Shown here one piece after another: positions 1 to 7,169 of a stretch of DNA of 29,374 bases. The stretch spans positions 1 to 29,374 of the forward strand of contig CALAQT010000436.1 of NCBI GenBank assembly GCA_937888775.1, written 5' to 3'. Position 1 is the stretch's first letter. Every line of letters begins with the position of its first letter. This stretch comes from an uncultured Actinomycetes bacterium (GTDB taxonomy: Bacteria > Actinomycetota > Thermoleophilia > Solirubrobacterales > Solirubrobacteraceae). The position numbers were made by a program, and so were the translations under genes. The notes beneath the pieces are model-generated. The model did no database searches, was not told where the DNA came from, and saw only the letters and a list, made by a program, of their open reading frames with translations.

Positions 1-45
1 CCACCGAGATCTACACTCTTTCCCTACACGACGCTCTTCCGATCT
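1..45. other. Illumina P5/TruSeq adapter contamination
   Basis: These 45 bases are identical to the 3' part of the Illumina universal (P5) adapter, ending in GCTCTTCCGATCT at base 45. They are a library-construction artefact, not genomic DNA, and show that the window begins at the physical end of an assembled contig. Biological sequence starts at base 46. Any reading frame that crosses this boundary is false. Confidence 0.97.
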
Positions 46-614
46 CGATGCTCGACCCCGGGTTCGCGTGGCGCGGCGGGCGGATCGTGACGGAGCGCGG
101 GGGAGCTCGCGTGAGGAAGCTCGCGCTGGGGCCGGGCGTGGAGATGGCGGGCGTGAGCCTCGCGGCCTCGGAGGCGTTCGCGCTGCCCAGGCTGGCCCCG
201 GGCCTGACGGAGGTGGACGTGTATCTCGGCTTCGGCAGGGCCTCCTACGCGCTGGCGGCGTTCAGCGCTGTATCGAGCGCGGTGTTCAGGCTGCCGGGTG
301 CGAGGGGGGCGGTGCAGGACCTGTTGGGCCGCGCGGTCAAGGGGTCGACGGGCGGGCCGGACGCGGCGGCGCGCTCGGGGAGCGGCTCGCTCGTGTCGGC
401 GCGGGCGTTCGACGCGTCCGGGCGCTGCCTGTCGGAGGTGCGCCTGGAGGGCGTGAACGTGTACACGTTCACCGCGGAGATACTGGCCTGGGGGGCGATG
501 ACGGCGGCTGCAGGGGGGTTGCAGGGCGTGGGAGCGCTGGGGCCGGTGGACGGGTTCGGGCTGGAGGCGCTGCGCGAGGGGGCGGCGGGGGCGGGGATCG
601 CCGTCGCAGCGTGA
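46..614 (+). CDS. Saccharopine dehydrogenase-like oxidoreductase, C-terminal part (5' truncated)
   Basis: About 188 residues are open from the adapter junction to the TGA at 612-614. The end of the protein (SEVRLEGVNVYTFTAEILAW, then an Ala/Gly-rich stretch and GVGALGPVDGFG) resembles the C-terminal domain of the saccharopine dehydrogenase-like / trans-acting enoyl reductase family, in which a glycine is followed by a Y-x-x-T-A helix and a G-x-x-P loop. These are NAD(P)-dependent cytoplasmic oxidoreductases; the substrate cannot be told. The N-terminal Rossmann domain should lie beyond the contig end. An ATG occurs at 48 in frame, but it abuts the adapter and is unlikely to be the true start. 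The family call is from general resemblance and is moderate. Confidence 0.5.
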
Positions 615-927
615 GCGGCGGCCGGGGCGAGGGCAAGAGTCGCGCGCGCGGTCATCGGAGCGGTAGGCGTCCGCGCGGGCAGCCGGCGACTGCGGCCTCA
701 TCACGCCAACGGCGATCGAGAAGGTCTTCCACCTGCCCCACATCTATGAGAGCAACCCGTTCCTGCTGGGGCCGCCTCCAACGGGAAGCGCGGAGTGACA
801 GTGACCGAGTCGAAGAAGAAGCCGGCCGTCGCGCAGCTGGAGAAGGCTGCCGCGATTGTCGTGCCGGCGTTCGGTCTGTGAGCTGATCGGGTCCGGGCGA
901 TCGCGACGGCTATCCGGCGGGCAAGCT
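615..927. other. Intergenic stretch with short gene remnants
   Basis: No confident gene. One frame from about 666 to 799 reads GLITPTAIEKVFHL and then HIYESNPFLLG before a TGA at 797-799, which looks like the C-terminus of a protein I do not recognise. It is followed at 801-881 by a GTG-initiated 26-codon frame beginning MTESKKKPAVAQLEK. Both may be remnants of deleted genes. I see no clear terminator here, although the flanking genes converge. Confidence 0.35.
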
Positions 928-2106
928 CTAGCTGACAGTGATATAGCCACTCATGTAACCGGGGTGCGCCATCGCCCATTCGTCGCAAGGGAACCGGCAG
1001 AACCAAAGAAACCTGCCCTGCTGCTTGACGAGCAGCGTGTAGGTGTGCGTCCCGGGCTTCACGACGAGGTCGATGCCTGCTTCCGGCGCCGTGATGCTGT
1101 GAGGCACGCTATCCGTGTTGTTGATCTTGAGCTCCTGGGGCTGCCCCGCCCGGACGGCGAATTCGGTTGTGGTGAAGGCGTCGTGCTTTTCGCCTTCGGG
1201 ACCCGGCTTGTATTCCGCGTAGACTGACAGAGCGACCATTTTGGCCACTGGGGGTAGCGCGGCGATCTGTTCAGCGGCGGACTGGGATGCCGCGCGTGCT
1301 CGTGTTTTTTCGCTGCTCTGAATGAGCGCGATCATCGACATCAACACTGCGGCCGCGATCCCCACACCGGCGAGCGCCTTCAGCCCGAACGTCCGGGCAG
1401 CCGCTTGACCGAATTCGCTCCGATATCTCGCCTCGGTGTCCTTGTCCGGCTCCTGGGCGGCAGAGCCGGGCTCGAAGACGAGATGACGAACGGGCACGGC
1501 GAACCGCTCACGCACGAGAGCCGCGAGCCCCGGCTCGAGCCCGCCCGCGGCCCGCTCCCAGCGGGTGGAAACAATGACTTCATCCGGCGCGAAGGTCGCG
1601 AACTTGTCCTCGATAGCCTCAAGAGGATCTGCCTCTGAGATCTCGCCCGCAACGACGGAGTCGTGTCCCGCGCGGTCGAGGGCCATCTTCAGGCGGCCTC
1701 GCGCCTGGTCCAAGAGACCGTCGACGGCGCCTGTCAAGCGGGCCCCAGGGGAGATCAGGGCGGGCACGAGCAGCAGCACGTGCGTACCGGGCTCGGAGGC
1801 CAGCCTCCCGATCTCGCCGATGAGCGCCTCCTCGCTGAGTGTGTCGTGGGCGACGACGAGGACGCGGCGTTCCGCCGCTGAGCCCACGTGCGGGGGCGCC
1901 ATCTTCACTGGCAGCTCGAGGCCCCGGAGCTTGCGCGTGCGCAGCAGCACCAGGCGCACAGCGAGAGCACCAATCACCACTGCGAGCACGACAAGAGCGA
2001 GCCATGTCGGGCCTAGCGTCGCGGCGAGCACGACCGGGATCAGCGCGACGATCAGCAGCAGGACAAAACGGAAGGCCTCCGGCTCGCTGTGAAATGGGCT
2101 ACGCAC
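928..2106 (-). CDS. Membrane USP-like / cupredoxin fusion protein
   Basis: A 392-residue protein with four parts. Two hydrophobic helices lie at about residues 12-30 and 34-55. A universal-stress-protein-like alpha/beta domain follows at about 80-212 (RVLVVAHDTLSEEALIGEI, with DEVIVSTRWE near 175). A third helix lies at about 243-263. The C-terminal domain at about 290-392 is a cupredoxin. It has His336 (SVPHSI) and a terminal cluster with Cys370, Cys374, His381 and Met385 (FCRFPCDEWAMAHPGYM), a CuA-like C-x3-C ... H ... M arrangement. With three helices the USP domain would be cytoplasmic and the copper domain extracellular. The start is GTG at 2106 and overlaps the end of the upstream gene by 8 bases, so the two are probably translationally coupled. 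A role linking envelope copper or electron transfer to a cytoplasmic sensor is inference. Confidence 0.8.
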   Translation of the reverse strand: MRSPFHSEPEAFRFVLLLIVALIPVVLAATLGPTWLALVVLAVVIGALAVRLVLLRTRKLRGLELPVKMAPPHVGSAAERRVLVVAHDTLSEEALIGEIGRLASEPGTHVLLLVPALISPGARLTGAVDGLLDQARGRLKMALDRAGHDSVVAGEISEADPLEAIEDKFATFAPDEVIVSTRWERAAGGLEPGLAALVRERFAVPVRHLVFEPGSAAQEPDKDTEARYRSEFGQAAARTFGLKALAGVGIAAAVLMSMIALIQSSEKTRARAASQSAAEQIAALPPVAKMVALSVYAEYKPGPEGEKHDAFTTTEFAVRAGQPQELKINNTDSVPHSITAPEAGIDLVVKPGTHTYTLLVKQQGRFLWFCRFPCDEWAMAHPGYMSGYITVS

Positions 2107-2572
2107 CAGGGGGGGCCTCTGTGGCGAGGTGCCCGGGCATGCTCTGCACCGCGGCCACGATTTGCTCGGGGCTCGCCGGTGCCGGGAGCTGGCTGCAGCC
2201 GTCCAGCAAATCTCGCAGTTCCGCGTCTATCTCCGACGGCACCTCGACCAGCAGCGGCGTGTTGGGATAACGGGTACGCAGTTCGCGCAAGACCTCTCGG
2301 GCCACCTCACGCTCGTAGCCCAGGGAGCAAACGACGAGGTCCGTTTCGTGAGCGGGCGCGCACCCCTCGGGCCCGGTCAGCGGACATTGCCCGTGTCCCC
2401 GCGGGCCGGGGCAGACGGCGACCGCGTAGCCGGCGAAGCGCAACCCGGACGCGATCGCAAGGCCGGTCGCCTCGTCCGGGTGCTCGACAAGCACCCGCGG
2501 GTGACTCCAGCGCCAAGGCTGCGGCTTCATGCTCGTGGTTTGCGTGTGCACCTCTGAAGCTTTGGACGGCAT
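2099..2572 (-). CDS. CheY-like pseudo-receiver protein with Cys-rich insertion
   Basis: A 157-residue protein with a receiver-like alternation (PRVLVEHPDEATGLAIASGL, GYAVAVCPG, TDLVVCSLG, PLLVEVP). The position where a receiver carries its phosphorylated aspartate, at the end of the third strand (about residues 79-83, LVVCS), has no Asp. The signal input is therefore probably not phosphorylation. Between strands two and three lies a loop with Cys54, Cys63 and Cys71 plus His60 and His75, which could bind a metal. No output domain follows. It is first in an operon with the USP-cupredoxin gene, overlapping it by 8 bases. The ATG at 2572 is preceded by TAGCTT at 6 bases, which suggests a leaderless transcript. 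Confidence 0.6.
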   Translation of the reverse strand: MPSKASEVHTQTTSMKPQPWRWSHPRVLVEHPDEATGLAIASGLRFAGYAVAVCPGPRGHGQCPLTGPEGCAPAHETDLVVCSLGYEREVAREVLRELRTRYPNTPLLVEVPSEIDAELRDLLDGCSQLPAPASPEQIVAAVQSMPGHLATEAPPGA

Positions 2573-2578
2573 GCCCCC

Positions 2579-2584
2579 AAGCTA
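2579..2584 (-). promoter_or_regulatory. -10-like hexamer TAGCTT for the pseudo-receiver operon
   Basis: On the minus strand TAGCTT stands 6 bases before the ATG at 2572. There is no Shine-Dalgarno sequence other than a G-run in the gap. The position fits a leaderless start as seen at seven other genes in the window. The -35 region is weak. Confidence 0.4.
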
Positions 2585-2645
2585 GAGAGCGCCCAGCACG
2601 AACCAATCAGGGACGAGCCGCAAACTGCTCGGTAGAAAACCGCTC

Positions 2646-2910
2646 CCGATGACCTCCAGATCCGGGCACCGGGCCGGCGGAGCACAGGTGATCGAGGGGG
2701 TCTTCCGCCCTGTGGGCGGCGTCTTAGCGAGCACCCCCGAGCGCGTATCGCCCGAAGGCGCGAGCGGCTTCGCACCGCGGGTCGCCTTCGACGGGCACGG
2801 CAGGGCGATGGCAGTGTGGGTGGGCACTGCGGTGGGCAAAACGGGCGTGCTCGAGGCCGCGCGCCCACCGGGCGGGGGGTTCGGCTCCGCGGAGCGAGCA
2901 ACCCCTCGGG
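2646..2910 (+). pseudogene. Remnant of a secreted beta-propeller repeat protein
   Basis: In one forward frame the sequence reads FRPVGGVLASTPERVSPEG, APRVAFDGHGRAMAVWVG and ARPPGGGFGSAERA. This is about one and a half copies of a roughly 60-residue repeat (RPPGG-F ... VSPEG ... PRVAFD ... GRAxAVW) known from secreted actinobacterial repeat/propeller proteins. There is no plausible start or signal peptide, and similarity stops after about residue 85, where the frame runs on into unrelated sequence. It is best read as a fragment left by deletion between the neighbouring genes. Confidence 0.5.
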
Positions 2911-3051
2911 GGTGTCGATCGACATGCAGTGCCGTTCGTGTCATTCAGCGCAACAGCGAGAGAACAGAACCGCCGGCTTCCGCGATTCAGGAGGAGGCGG
3001 CGCATGCCGAGCTCGTAGTCTGCCCAAAGAAGATTGCGGGCCACTTGGTCG

Positions 3052-3471
3052 CTAGCCCGAGGGGGCGACGGCGCATCCGCTGTGAGCAGCTGCGCGCCTG
3101 AGATCCTCATCCCAGCTGACGAACGCGGTGTCGGTGCCGAGTGCGAGCGCGCTCGCGAGATGGACCGCGTCGTATCCGCGCAGCCCGAGCTGCTCGGCAA
3201 GCTCTCCAGCCTGGTGGGTGAGCGGCCGATCGATCCCGACCAGCAGCAGCTCGCTCTGCAACGAGTCAAACTCCTCGCGCGCCCGACCGTATCCCGCGGC
3301 GCTCAGGCGCCCGCCCCGTCGTGCCGCGCTCAGCGCCGCACGACCCTCGGGGTAGCACAGGATGCTCGACGCCGCGCGAAGCGGCGTGCTCCACAGCTCG
3401 GCCATGAGTTCAGAGCCGTCCTCGACGATCAGGAGCTTGACGAGCGCCGAGGTGTCGAAGTACAGGATCAG
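3052..3471 (-). CDS. vapC: VapC-type PIN-domain toxin (ribonuclease)
   Basis: A PIN-domain protein of about 139 residues. The four acidic positions are visible: Asp in LILYFDTSALVKLL, Glu in CYPEGRAAL, Asp in GLRGYDAVHLASAL and Asp in AFVSWDEDLRRAA. PIN toxins cleave RNA (often tRNA or rRNA) with Mg2+ or Mn2+. The first ATG in frame is at 3405, but that would drop the first catalytic Asp. The frame is open upstream to the antitoxin stop, where CTG at 3471 (overlapping the antitoxin TGA as CTGA) gives the family's usual N-terminus. No ATG, GTG or TTG lies nearby, so I take the CTG start, with coupled translation from the antitoxin. The start is uncertain; the family is clear. Confidence 0.82.
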   Translation of the reverse strand: MILYFDTSALVKLLIVEDGSELMAELWSTPLRAASSILCYPEGRAALSAARRGGRLSAAGYGRAREEFDSLQSELLLVGIDRPLTHQAGELAEQLGLRGYDAVHLASALALGTDTAFVSWDEDLRRAAAHSGCAVAPSG

Positions 3472-3743
3472 CGCCGCTGCTCGGCGACGAGGTCGGACAC
3501 CGAGCCACGTGCTTTCACGCGCGCTCGGCGCGAGCTGCGCGCACGTGCCGGCAGCGTGATGAGACCGCGCCGGACGAGATCCTCCAGCGGCTCCTCGCTC
3601 TCGAGCGCAGACAACCGCGCGATCGGTCGGCCGCGCCGGGTGACCACCACCTCGCTGCCCCGCTCGACGCGCTCAAGGTGCTCGCTTAGTCGATCGTGAA
3701 GCTCGCGCACCCCAACCTCATACCCCCGACCATGTAGCGTCAT
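3468..3743 (-). CDS. vapB: Phd/YefM-family antitoxin (VapB partner)
   Basis: A 91-residue protein with the Phd/YefM signature: VGVRELHDRLSEHLERVERG followed by SEVVVTRRGRPIARL. The N-terminal fold binds DNA and the Arg/Ser-rich C-terminal tail (about residues 55-91) would wrap the toxin. It overlaps the toxin gene, the standard antitoxin-first order. The ATG at 3743 is preceded by TAGGAT at 7 bases, so the operon is probably transcribed leaderless and autorepressed; autorepression is family knowledge, not seen here. A start at the internal GTG (VGVREL) is an alternative. Confidence 0.82.
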   Translation of the reverse strand: MTLHGRGYEVGVRELHDRLSEHLERVERGSEVVVTRRGRPIARLSALESEEPLEDLVRRGLITLPARARSSRRARVKARGSVSDLVAEQRR

Positions 3744-3750
3744 GCTCGGA

Positions 3751-3756
3751 ATCCTA
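3751..3756 (-). promoter_or_regulatory. -10-like hexamer TAGGAT for vapBC
   Basis: On the minus strand TAGGAT lies 7 bases upstream of the antitoxin ATG. No Shine-Dalgarno sequence is present in the gap. The spacing matches the leaderless pattern of other genes here. Confidence 0.4.
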
Positions 3757-4110
3757 GCAGCTACAATAGGTATGAGTGCCGCGCGGGGAGCTTGATCGGA
3801 ACGGGAGTCGGGCGCAACCGGGGCGAAGGGGCGTGCGTGCGTGAGGAGGGAGGCCGCCGGAAGCGGCCGGTGCTCTCGTGCGAGGAACGTCCGAGGCCCG
3901 ACGGCTTGCTTCGTGCTCGAATTGGCGGCGTCGCATCAAGCACGAAAAGGACGACGCTTACTACCCGATAAGGGGAGTCCGATTGCCCCATTCGACACGT
4001 GCCGTTCACCATTCGGGAAGTAACCTACGTCGTCTGTTGAGAGCGCTTGGAACCTGCGCCGGGCACGGTGCATGCTTGAACCTCATTCGACCGATTCGGG
4101 AGAGAGTCAC
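3757..4110. other. Intergenic region without recognisable gene
   Basis: Long frames on both strands in this stretch are Arg/Ser/Pro-rich and show no family motif or consistent codon pattern, so I take them as non-coding. The region separates divergent transcription of vapBC (minus) and the small gene at 4111 (plus) and must hold the promoter of the latter; none is obvious. Confidence 0.4.
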
Positions 4111-4425
4111 ATGCCACTACTTCACGCCAACGGCCACGCGCCGCACCGAAGCCCCGCGCTCCGAAACGACCCACGCACGCCAAGGGACGGTCTGATCGGC
4201 GAAGACGCCCTGGACCAGCTTGCGAGCCGGTATGAACCGCAGACTCTTACCGAGCGTGCCGTGCACACCGACCCATACGTGGCATGGCTCAAGGAGCGCG
4301 AAGGCGAACGCTGCGCGGCGAGCGGCACTGCGATGCCGGCGCCGGCGCACCGGTTCCGCCGACACCAGTCGCACAAGGCACCGTGGGAGGCGAGACCGGT
4401 CACGCTCTCGCCCGATGGTCCATAG
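4111..4425 (+). CDS. Small hypothetical protein (104 aa)
   Basis: The ATG at 4111 has a purine-rich GGGAGAGAG about 6 bases upstream, so it is preferred to the ATG at 4072. The protein is polar, with a His/Pro/Arg-rich start (PLLHANGHAPHRSP), a possible helix in the middle (GEDALDQLASRYEPQTLTER, then PYVAWLKEREGE) and a basic tail. No signal peptide, membrane segment or known domain is visible. It is followed after 82 bases by another unknown gene with a strong ribosome-binding site. I do not recognise it. Confidence 0.4.
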   Translation: MPLLHANGHAPHRSPALRNDPRTPRDGLIGEDALDQLASRYEPQTLTERAVHTDPYVAWLKEREGERCAASGTAMPAPAHRFRRHQSHKAPWEARPVTLSPDGP

Positions 4426-4507
4426 ATCGCCCGGCCAAGCCGCGCCGCTCCGGCGCTGGAATAGACTCGGCTTGGCGGCGATTCCGCAGCCCGATAAGGA
4501 GGTGGCA

Positions 4508-4942
4508 ATGACCGCAAAGGCGGATTTCGAGCCGGAGGAGTGGAAGACCGTGGTGGAGGGCCCCCCGAGCGCGGCGATGCTGGTGATCATGTCGCAGCGG
4601 GGCGGGACGTTCCGCGAGACGCTGGCGATGGGGAAGGAGTACGCCGAAGCGCGTCAGCAGCACGGCCAGAGCGAGCTGCTGGACGAGCTCATCGCTGCGC
4701 GGCCACACGTCGATCACACCCGCTACCACTCTCCGGAGGAGTTGAGGGAGCACGTCCTTGAGCACCTTCGAGAAGCTGTCGCTGTCCTTCAGAGGAAGGC
4801 ACAGCCGTCGGAGGTCGAGGACTACAAGAACTTCACCGTGAACCTCGCCGAGCGCGTGGCCGGGGCGCACACCGAGGGCGGACAGGCGGTGAGCGAGGCT
4901 GAGCGGGAGGCGATCGAGGCGGTCAGGACGGCGATGGCGTAG
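4508..4942 (+). CDS. Conserved-looking hypothetical helical protein (144 aa)
   Basis: A strong Shine-Dalgarno sequence (AAGGAGGTG, 4497-4505) precedes the ATG at 4508 and fixes the start. The product is predicted almost entirely helical and acidic: FEPEEWKTVVEGPPSAAML, then QRGGTFRETLAMGKEYAEAR, ELLDELIAARPHVDHTRY, LREHVLEHLREAVAVL and SEAEREAIEAVRTAMA. The pattern resembles an unnamed actinobacterial family of stand-alone helical proteins, but I cannot name a function. No membrane or export signal is seen. It is one of the few genes here with a classical ribosome-binding site. A hairpin at 4991-5021 probably ends its transcript. Confidence 0.72.
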   Translation: MTAKADFEPEEWKTVVEGPPSAAMLVIMSQRGGTFRETLAMGKEYAEARQQHGQSELLDELIAARPHVDHTRYHSPEELREHVLEHLREAVAVLQRKAQPSEVEDYKNFTVNLAERVAGAHTEGGQAVSEAEREAIEAVRTAMA

Positions 4943-4990
4943 GGGCGCGATGCTGGACGTCCGTGCGTGGGCGCGGGGCCTTGGCACGAT

Positions 4991-5021
4991 GTGACCTCCC
5001 GTCAGTGCGGCAGGAGGTCAC
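4991..5021 (+). terminator. Hairpin, probable terminator
   Basis: GTGACCTCC (4991-4999) and GGAGGTCAC (5013-5021) form a perfect 9-bp stem around a 13-base loop. No T-run follows. It lies between the ends of the forward gene at 4508-4942 and the minus-strand gene ending at 5087, so it could serve both. The same TGACCTCC core occurs in the hairpin at 28889. Confidence 0.5.
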
Positions 5022-5086
5022 CTAGGCCGTGCAGTGCCGTTTGAGGTGAATGTCTGGACGGGCCCCGCTGCCAAGCGAGCGTGTAA

Positions 5087-5629
5087 TCACTGGTCGCTGA
5101 TCAAGGCCCGCAGCATCTGCTCGACATGGTCGCGGAGCGCGTCATCGACTGGCAGGTCCGGTATCCGTGCAAGGAGGACGTCAGCGCGGACGATCTCCGC
5201 GGTGACTGCGTTCGCGGCGTACTCCCAGTCGCGCTCGCGGCCGGCGACGCACTTTGAGAGGACGAGATCGTGGACCTCAAGACACCAGGCGACCGCGGTA
5301 CGGCTCGACGCGACTCGCGGCGGGATCGTCCGCCGGACCAGACGGTCCTGCCAGCCCTTCGGTGCCTTCGCTGTCTCAGGGCTGACGCCATGCGCGTAGT
5401 AGCCAAAGGCCAGATGGAAGGGGGAGCCGTCCCCGAGGGCACCATCGATCAGGTCGGCGGCCGCGGGATCGCGCAGCGGATAGATGTCCGCCTCCAGCGA
5501 CTGCAGCAACGATGCGGGCGGCTGCACGACGGATCCAAGGATTGCCTGGCTGCCTATCACGACGAACTCATCCTGGCTGGTCACCTCAGCGGCCGCTGCG
5601 ATCACGTGCTCAAACTCCTGCGGGCCCAT
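5087..5629 (-). CDS. DUF6036-like nucleotidyltransferase-fold protein (toxin-like partner)
   Basis: A 180-residue protein with the layout of small nucleotidyltransferase-like proteins: DEFVVIGSQAILGS near residue 20 (the G-S motif), then LLQSLEADIYPL (an E-x-D in the metal-binding position) and SPFHLAFGYYAHGVSPETA. The C-terminal half is helical with CLEVHDLVLSKCVAGRERDW. Such proteins often form two-gene toxin-antitoxin-like units with an upstream DNA-binding protein. Here the upstream HTH gene ends directly at its ATG (TAG then ATG with no gap), so the two are co-translated. The substrate is unknown. AbiEii-type toxins are a functional analogue, not an assignment. Confidence 0.68.
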   Translation of the reverse strand: MGPQEFEHVIAAAAEVTSQDEFVVIGSQAILGSVVQPPASLLQSLEADIYPLRDPAAADLIDGALGDGSPFHLAFGYYAHGVSPETAKAPKGWQDRLVRRTIPPRVASSRTAVAWCLEVHDLVLSKCVAGRERDWEYAANAVTAEIVRADVLLARIPDLPVDDALRDHVEQMLRALISDQ

Positions 5630-6319
5630 CTATGCAGCCTCGCGCATGATGCGCCGGCGCTCCGGCTCACTGAGGACGCCGGCGAACGGCGAGTTCTGGC
5701 GCAGATCATCAGCGTCCTGGCTGTCCTCCACGAGCGCGCGGCGGATCTCCGACACGGGGCGTGCGAGCAGATGCTCCCATCTGTCGGCATAGCGCTCATC
5801 GATCCGTCCCTGCTCTCGCCAGCGCAGCAGGACGTGACGAGCCTCCGCGACCATCGGCTTGCGCAGGCGCTGCGCCACCGCGCGATGGTAGGCGAGGCTG
5901 CGCGCCCTGGCGCGGCCGTGCGAACTGTCGTCGTGGATGCCCGGCTCCTCGATGTGCAGACTCTGCGCAGCCCGGCGCCGAGAAGCCATCGTCGGCGCCA
6001 GAACAAAACGGCGCGATCCTGCGGTGCCTTCAGCCTCAACCGCCTCATAGAGGTCGAGTAGGGCCGAGACCGGCACCTTGGTACGACCCTCACGCGAGTA
6101 CACGAGCGGCAGATCGCCCGCCTTGGCCCAACGGTCGAGGGCGGAGTGACTCACGCCGAGCGCTCGCGCAGCGAGCCTGCGCGAGACGGTCTCGCCGAGT
6201 TGGCGCTCGAGTGTAACCCGCACCAGAGCAATGTCGCGGCTGCCAGGCGCCTGCCGCCCCGCGCGACGCAGTCGCACGATGTTCTCGAACAGCTCAAGCC
6301 TACGATCGACCACACCCAT
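5630..6319 (-). CDS. HTH DNA-binding protein, putative antitoxin/regulator
   Basis: A 229-residue protein. The HTH lies at about residues 45-70 (SRRLAARALGVSHSALDRWA), followed by a wing-like DLPLVYSREGRTKVPVSALL that resembles excisionase/MerR-type helix-turn-helix. The C-terminal half (about 120-229) is helical and Arg-rich (SLAYHRAVAQRLRKPMVAEA) and could bind the adjacent nucleotidyltransferase-like protein. I choose the ATG at 6319 (MGVVDRR) over the upstream ATG at 6346, because a promoter with -10 TATGCT at 6327-6332 sits 7 bases before it and would give a leaderless message. A start at 6346 would fall inside that promoter. Antitoxin function is inferred from the gene pair. Confidence 0.65.
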   Translation of the reverse strand: MGVVDRRLELFENIVRLRRAGRQAPGSRDIALVRVTLERQLGETVSRRLAARALGVSHSALDRWAKAGDLPLVYSREGRTKVPVSALLDLYEAVEAEGTAGSRRFVLAPTMASRRRAAQSLHIEEPGIHDDSSHGRARARSLAYHRAVAQRLRKPMVAEARHVLLRWREQGRIDERYADRWEHLLARPVSEIRRALVEDSQDADDLRQNSPFAGVLSEPERRRIMREAA

Positions 6320-6326
6320 GCAGCAC

Positions 6327-6356
6327 AGCATACCAGGAGATGCCATAACTGCGCAA
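6327..6356 (-). promoter_or_regulatory. Promoter of the HTH/nucleotidyltransferase pair
   Basis: On the minus strand TTGCGC (6351-6356) and TATGCT (6327-6332) are separated by 18 bases, a good -35/-10 pair. The ATG at 6319 follows 7 bases after the -10 element, predicting a leaderless transcript. Confidence 0.5.
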
Positions 6357-6398
6357 TACTGGCAACTTAGCTGGCCGCGGGACGAGCTCTGCGCAGCC

Positions 6399-6520
6399 CA
6401 CCGGGCGGAAGCCGATGCTCGCTCACGAAGCCGTGCTGTCCGGCGACAGCGCCCTGGGTCTGGGACTTCCTGCCACGGGTGCAGGAGCTCACCCCGCGAG
6501 CATGTCCTCCTAGGCTGCGG
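6399..6520 (-). repeat. Second copy of the att-adjacent module (decayed)
   Basis: Bases 6447-6520 repeat the segment 14533-14607. A 31-bp core (6490-6520 versus 14577-14607, CACCCCGCGAGCATGTC then TCCTAGGCTGCGG) has one mismatch, and partial identity extends further left. At 14434 the module lies beside a tRNA-like repeat. Here a degraded T-arm-like sequence may remain at 6399-6417. I read it as debris of an integration event related to the one near 14 kb. Confidence 0.5.
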
Positions 6521-6552
6521 AGCTCGCCACCGAGCACATTACGATCGGCCAT
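6520..6552 (-). pseudogene. Possible N-terminal remnant of a DUF2237-like gene
   Basis: Reading down from the ATG at 6552 on the minus strand gives MADRNVLGGELRS. NVLGG-x-L near the start is typical of DUF2237 proteins. Similarity ends exactly where the repeated module begins at 6520, as if an insertion or deletion removed the rest. The match is only about 11 residues, so this is tentative. Confidence 0.3.
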
Positions 6553-6828
6553 TACGCCACTATCGCCTGAGAGGCCAGCCGGTGTCCGGCTCCCGGGATG
6601 CTCGGTTCGTCGTCCGAAGCGACAGCGTCGCGCCCATCGGCCAGATCCTCGGGTCGGTAGTCGCGGATCGCGGCCCTCATCCAAGAAGCATCTCACCAAT
6701 CCTTCACGTGCGAGACCCCCGTAAGGAACGCACGCGGCAGACTCAGGCTGACGGTCGTGACGCTCCTGCTTCGACAGGGCCAAACAGAAGTGCCCGCCGG
6801 CACCGCGAGCGCTACCGCACCGGACGGT

Positions 6829-7006
6829 GGCTGTTGCACAAAGCCGTCTACGAGAACCTGTGCGGCACTCGCTGTGACGGCCGTGGAAGGCGCTGGGAGC
6901 GCCAAGGCCGAGCAGAGCGCGCCGAGGCCGAGCGATGACCTTCGGGTTTTTCGACCCCACCCTTAGAACGGATCCAGTGCGGCCTTCGGGGGTTTGTGCA
7001 ACAGCC
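6829..7006. mobile_element. 178-bp inverted-repeat element, MITE-like or IS remnant
   Basis: GGCTGTTGCACAAA at 6829-6842 recurs as its exact complement at 6993-7006, a perfect 14-bp terminal inverted repeat. The repeat resembles IS ends that begin GGCTGTTGCA. The enclosed 150 bases have no convincing gene. No clear target-site duplication is seen at the outer edges. It may be a non-autonomous element or the collapsed ends of an IS. Confidence 0.5.
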
Positions 7007-7169
7007 TCGACGAGTTGCGATCGTCGCGGTCCCCGGTCGTCTCACGCTCGCTTGCGCGGCGTTGCGGCAGTGCTCATCTAGGCGGTCGGCCTCGAGCGGA
7101 CTCTGACGCCCGGATAGGGCGCGCCGGCGTTCGCGCACCTCGATCGAGTGCGGGCTTGGAGGGAAGGGG

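Noticed and set aside
24..886. Long Arg/Pro-rich frames on both strands over the first 900 bases
   Set aside because: They cross the adapter or shadow the saccharopine-dehydrogenase-like frame, and show low-complexity composition without motifs.
6693..6966. Possible secreted protein or transposase end inside the inverted-repeat region
   Set aside because: Frames on both strands lack a start with ribosome-binding site and any transposase motif, and no frame is supported over the other.
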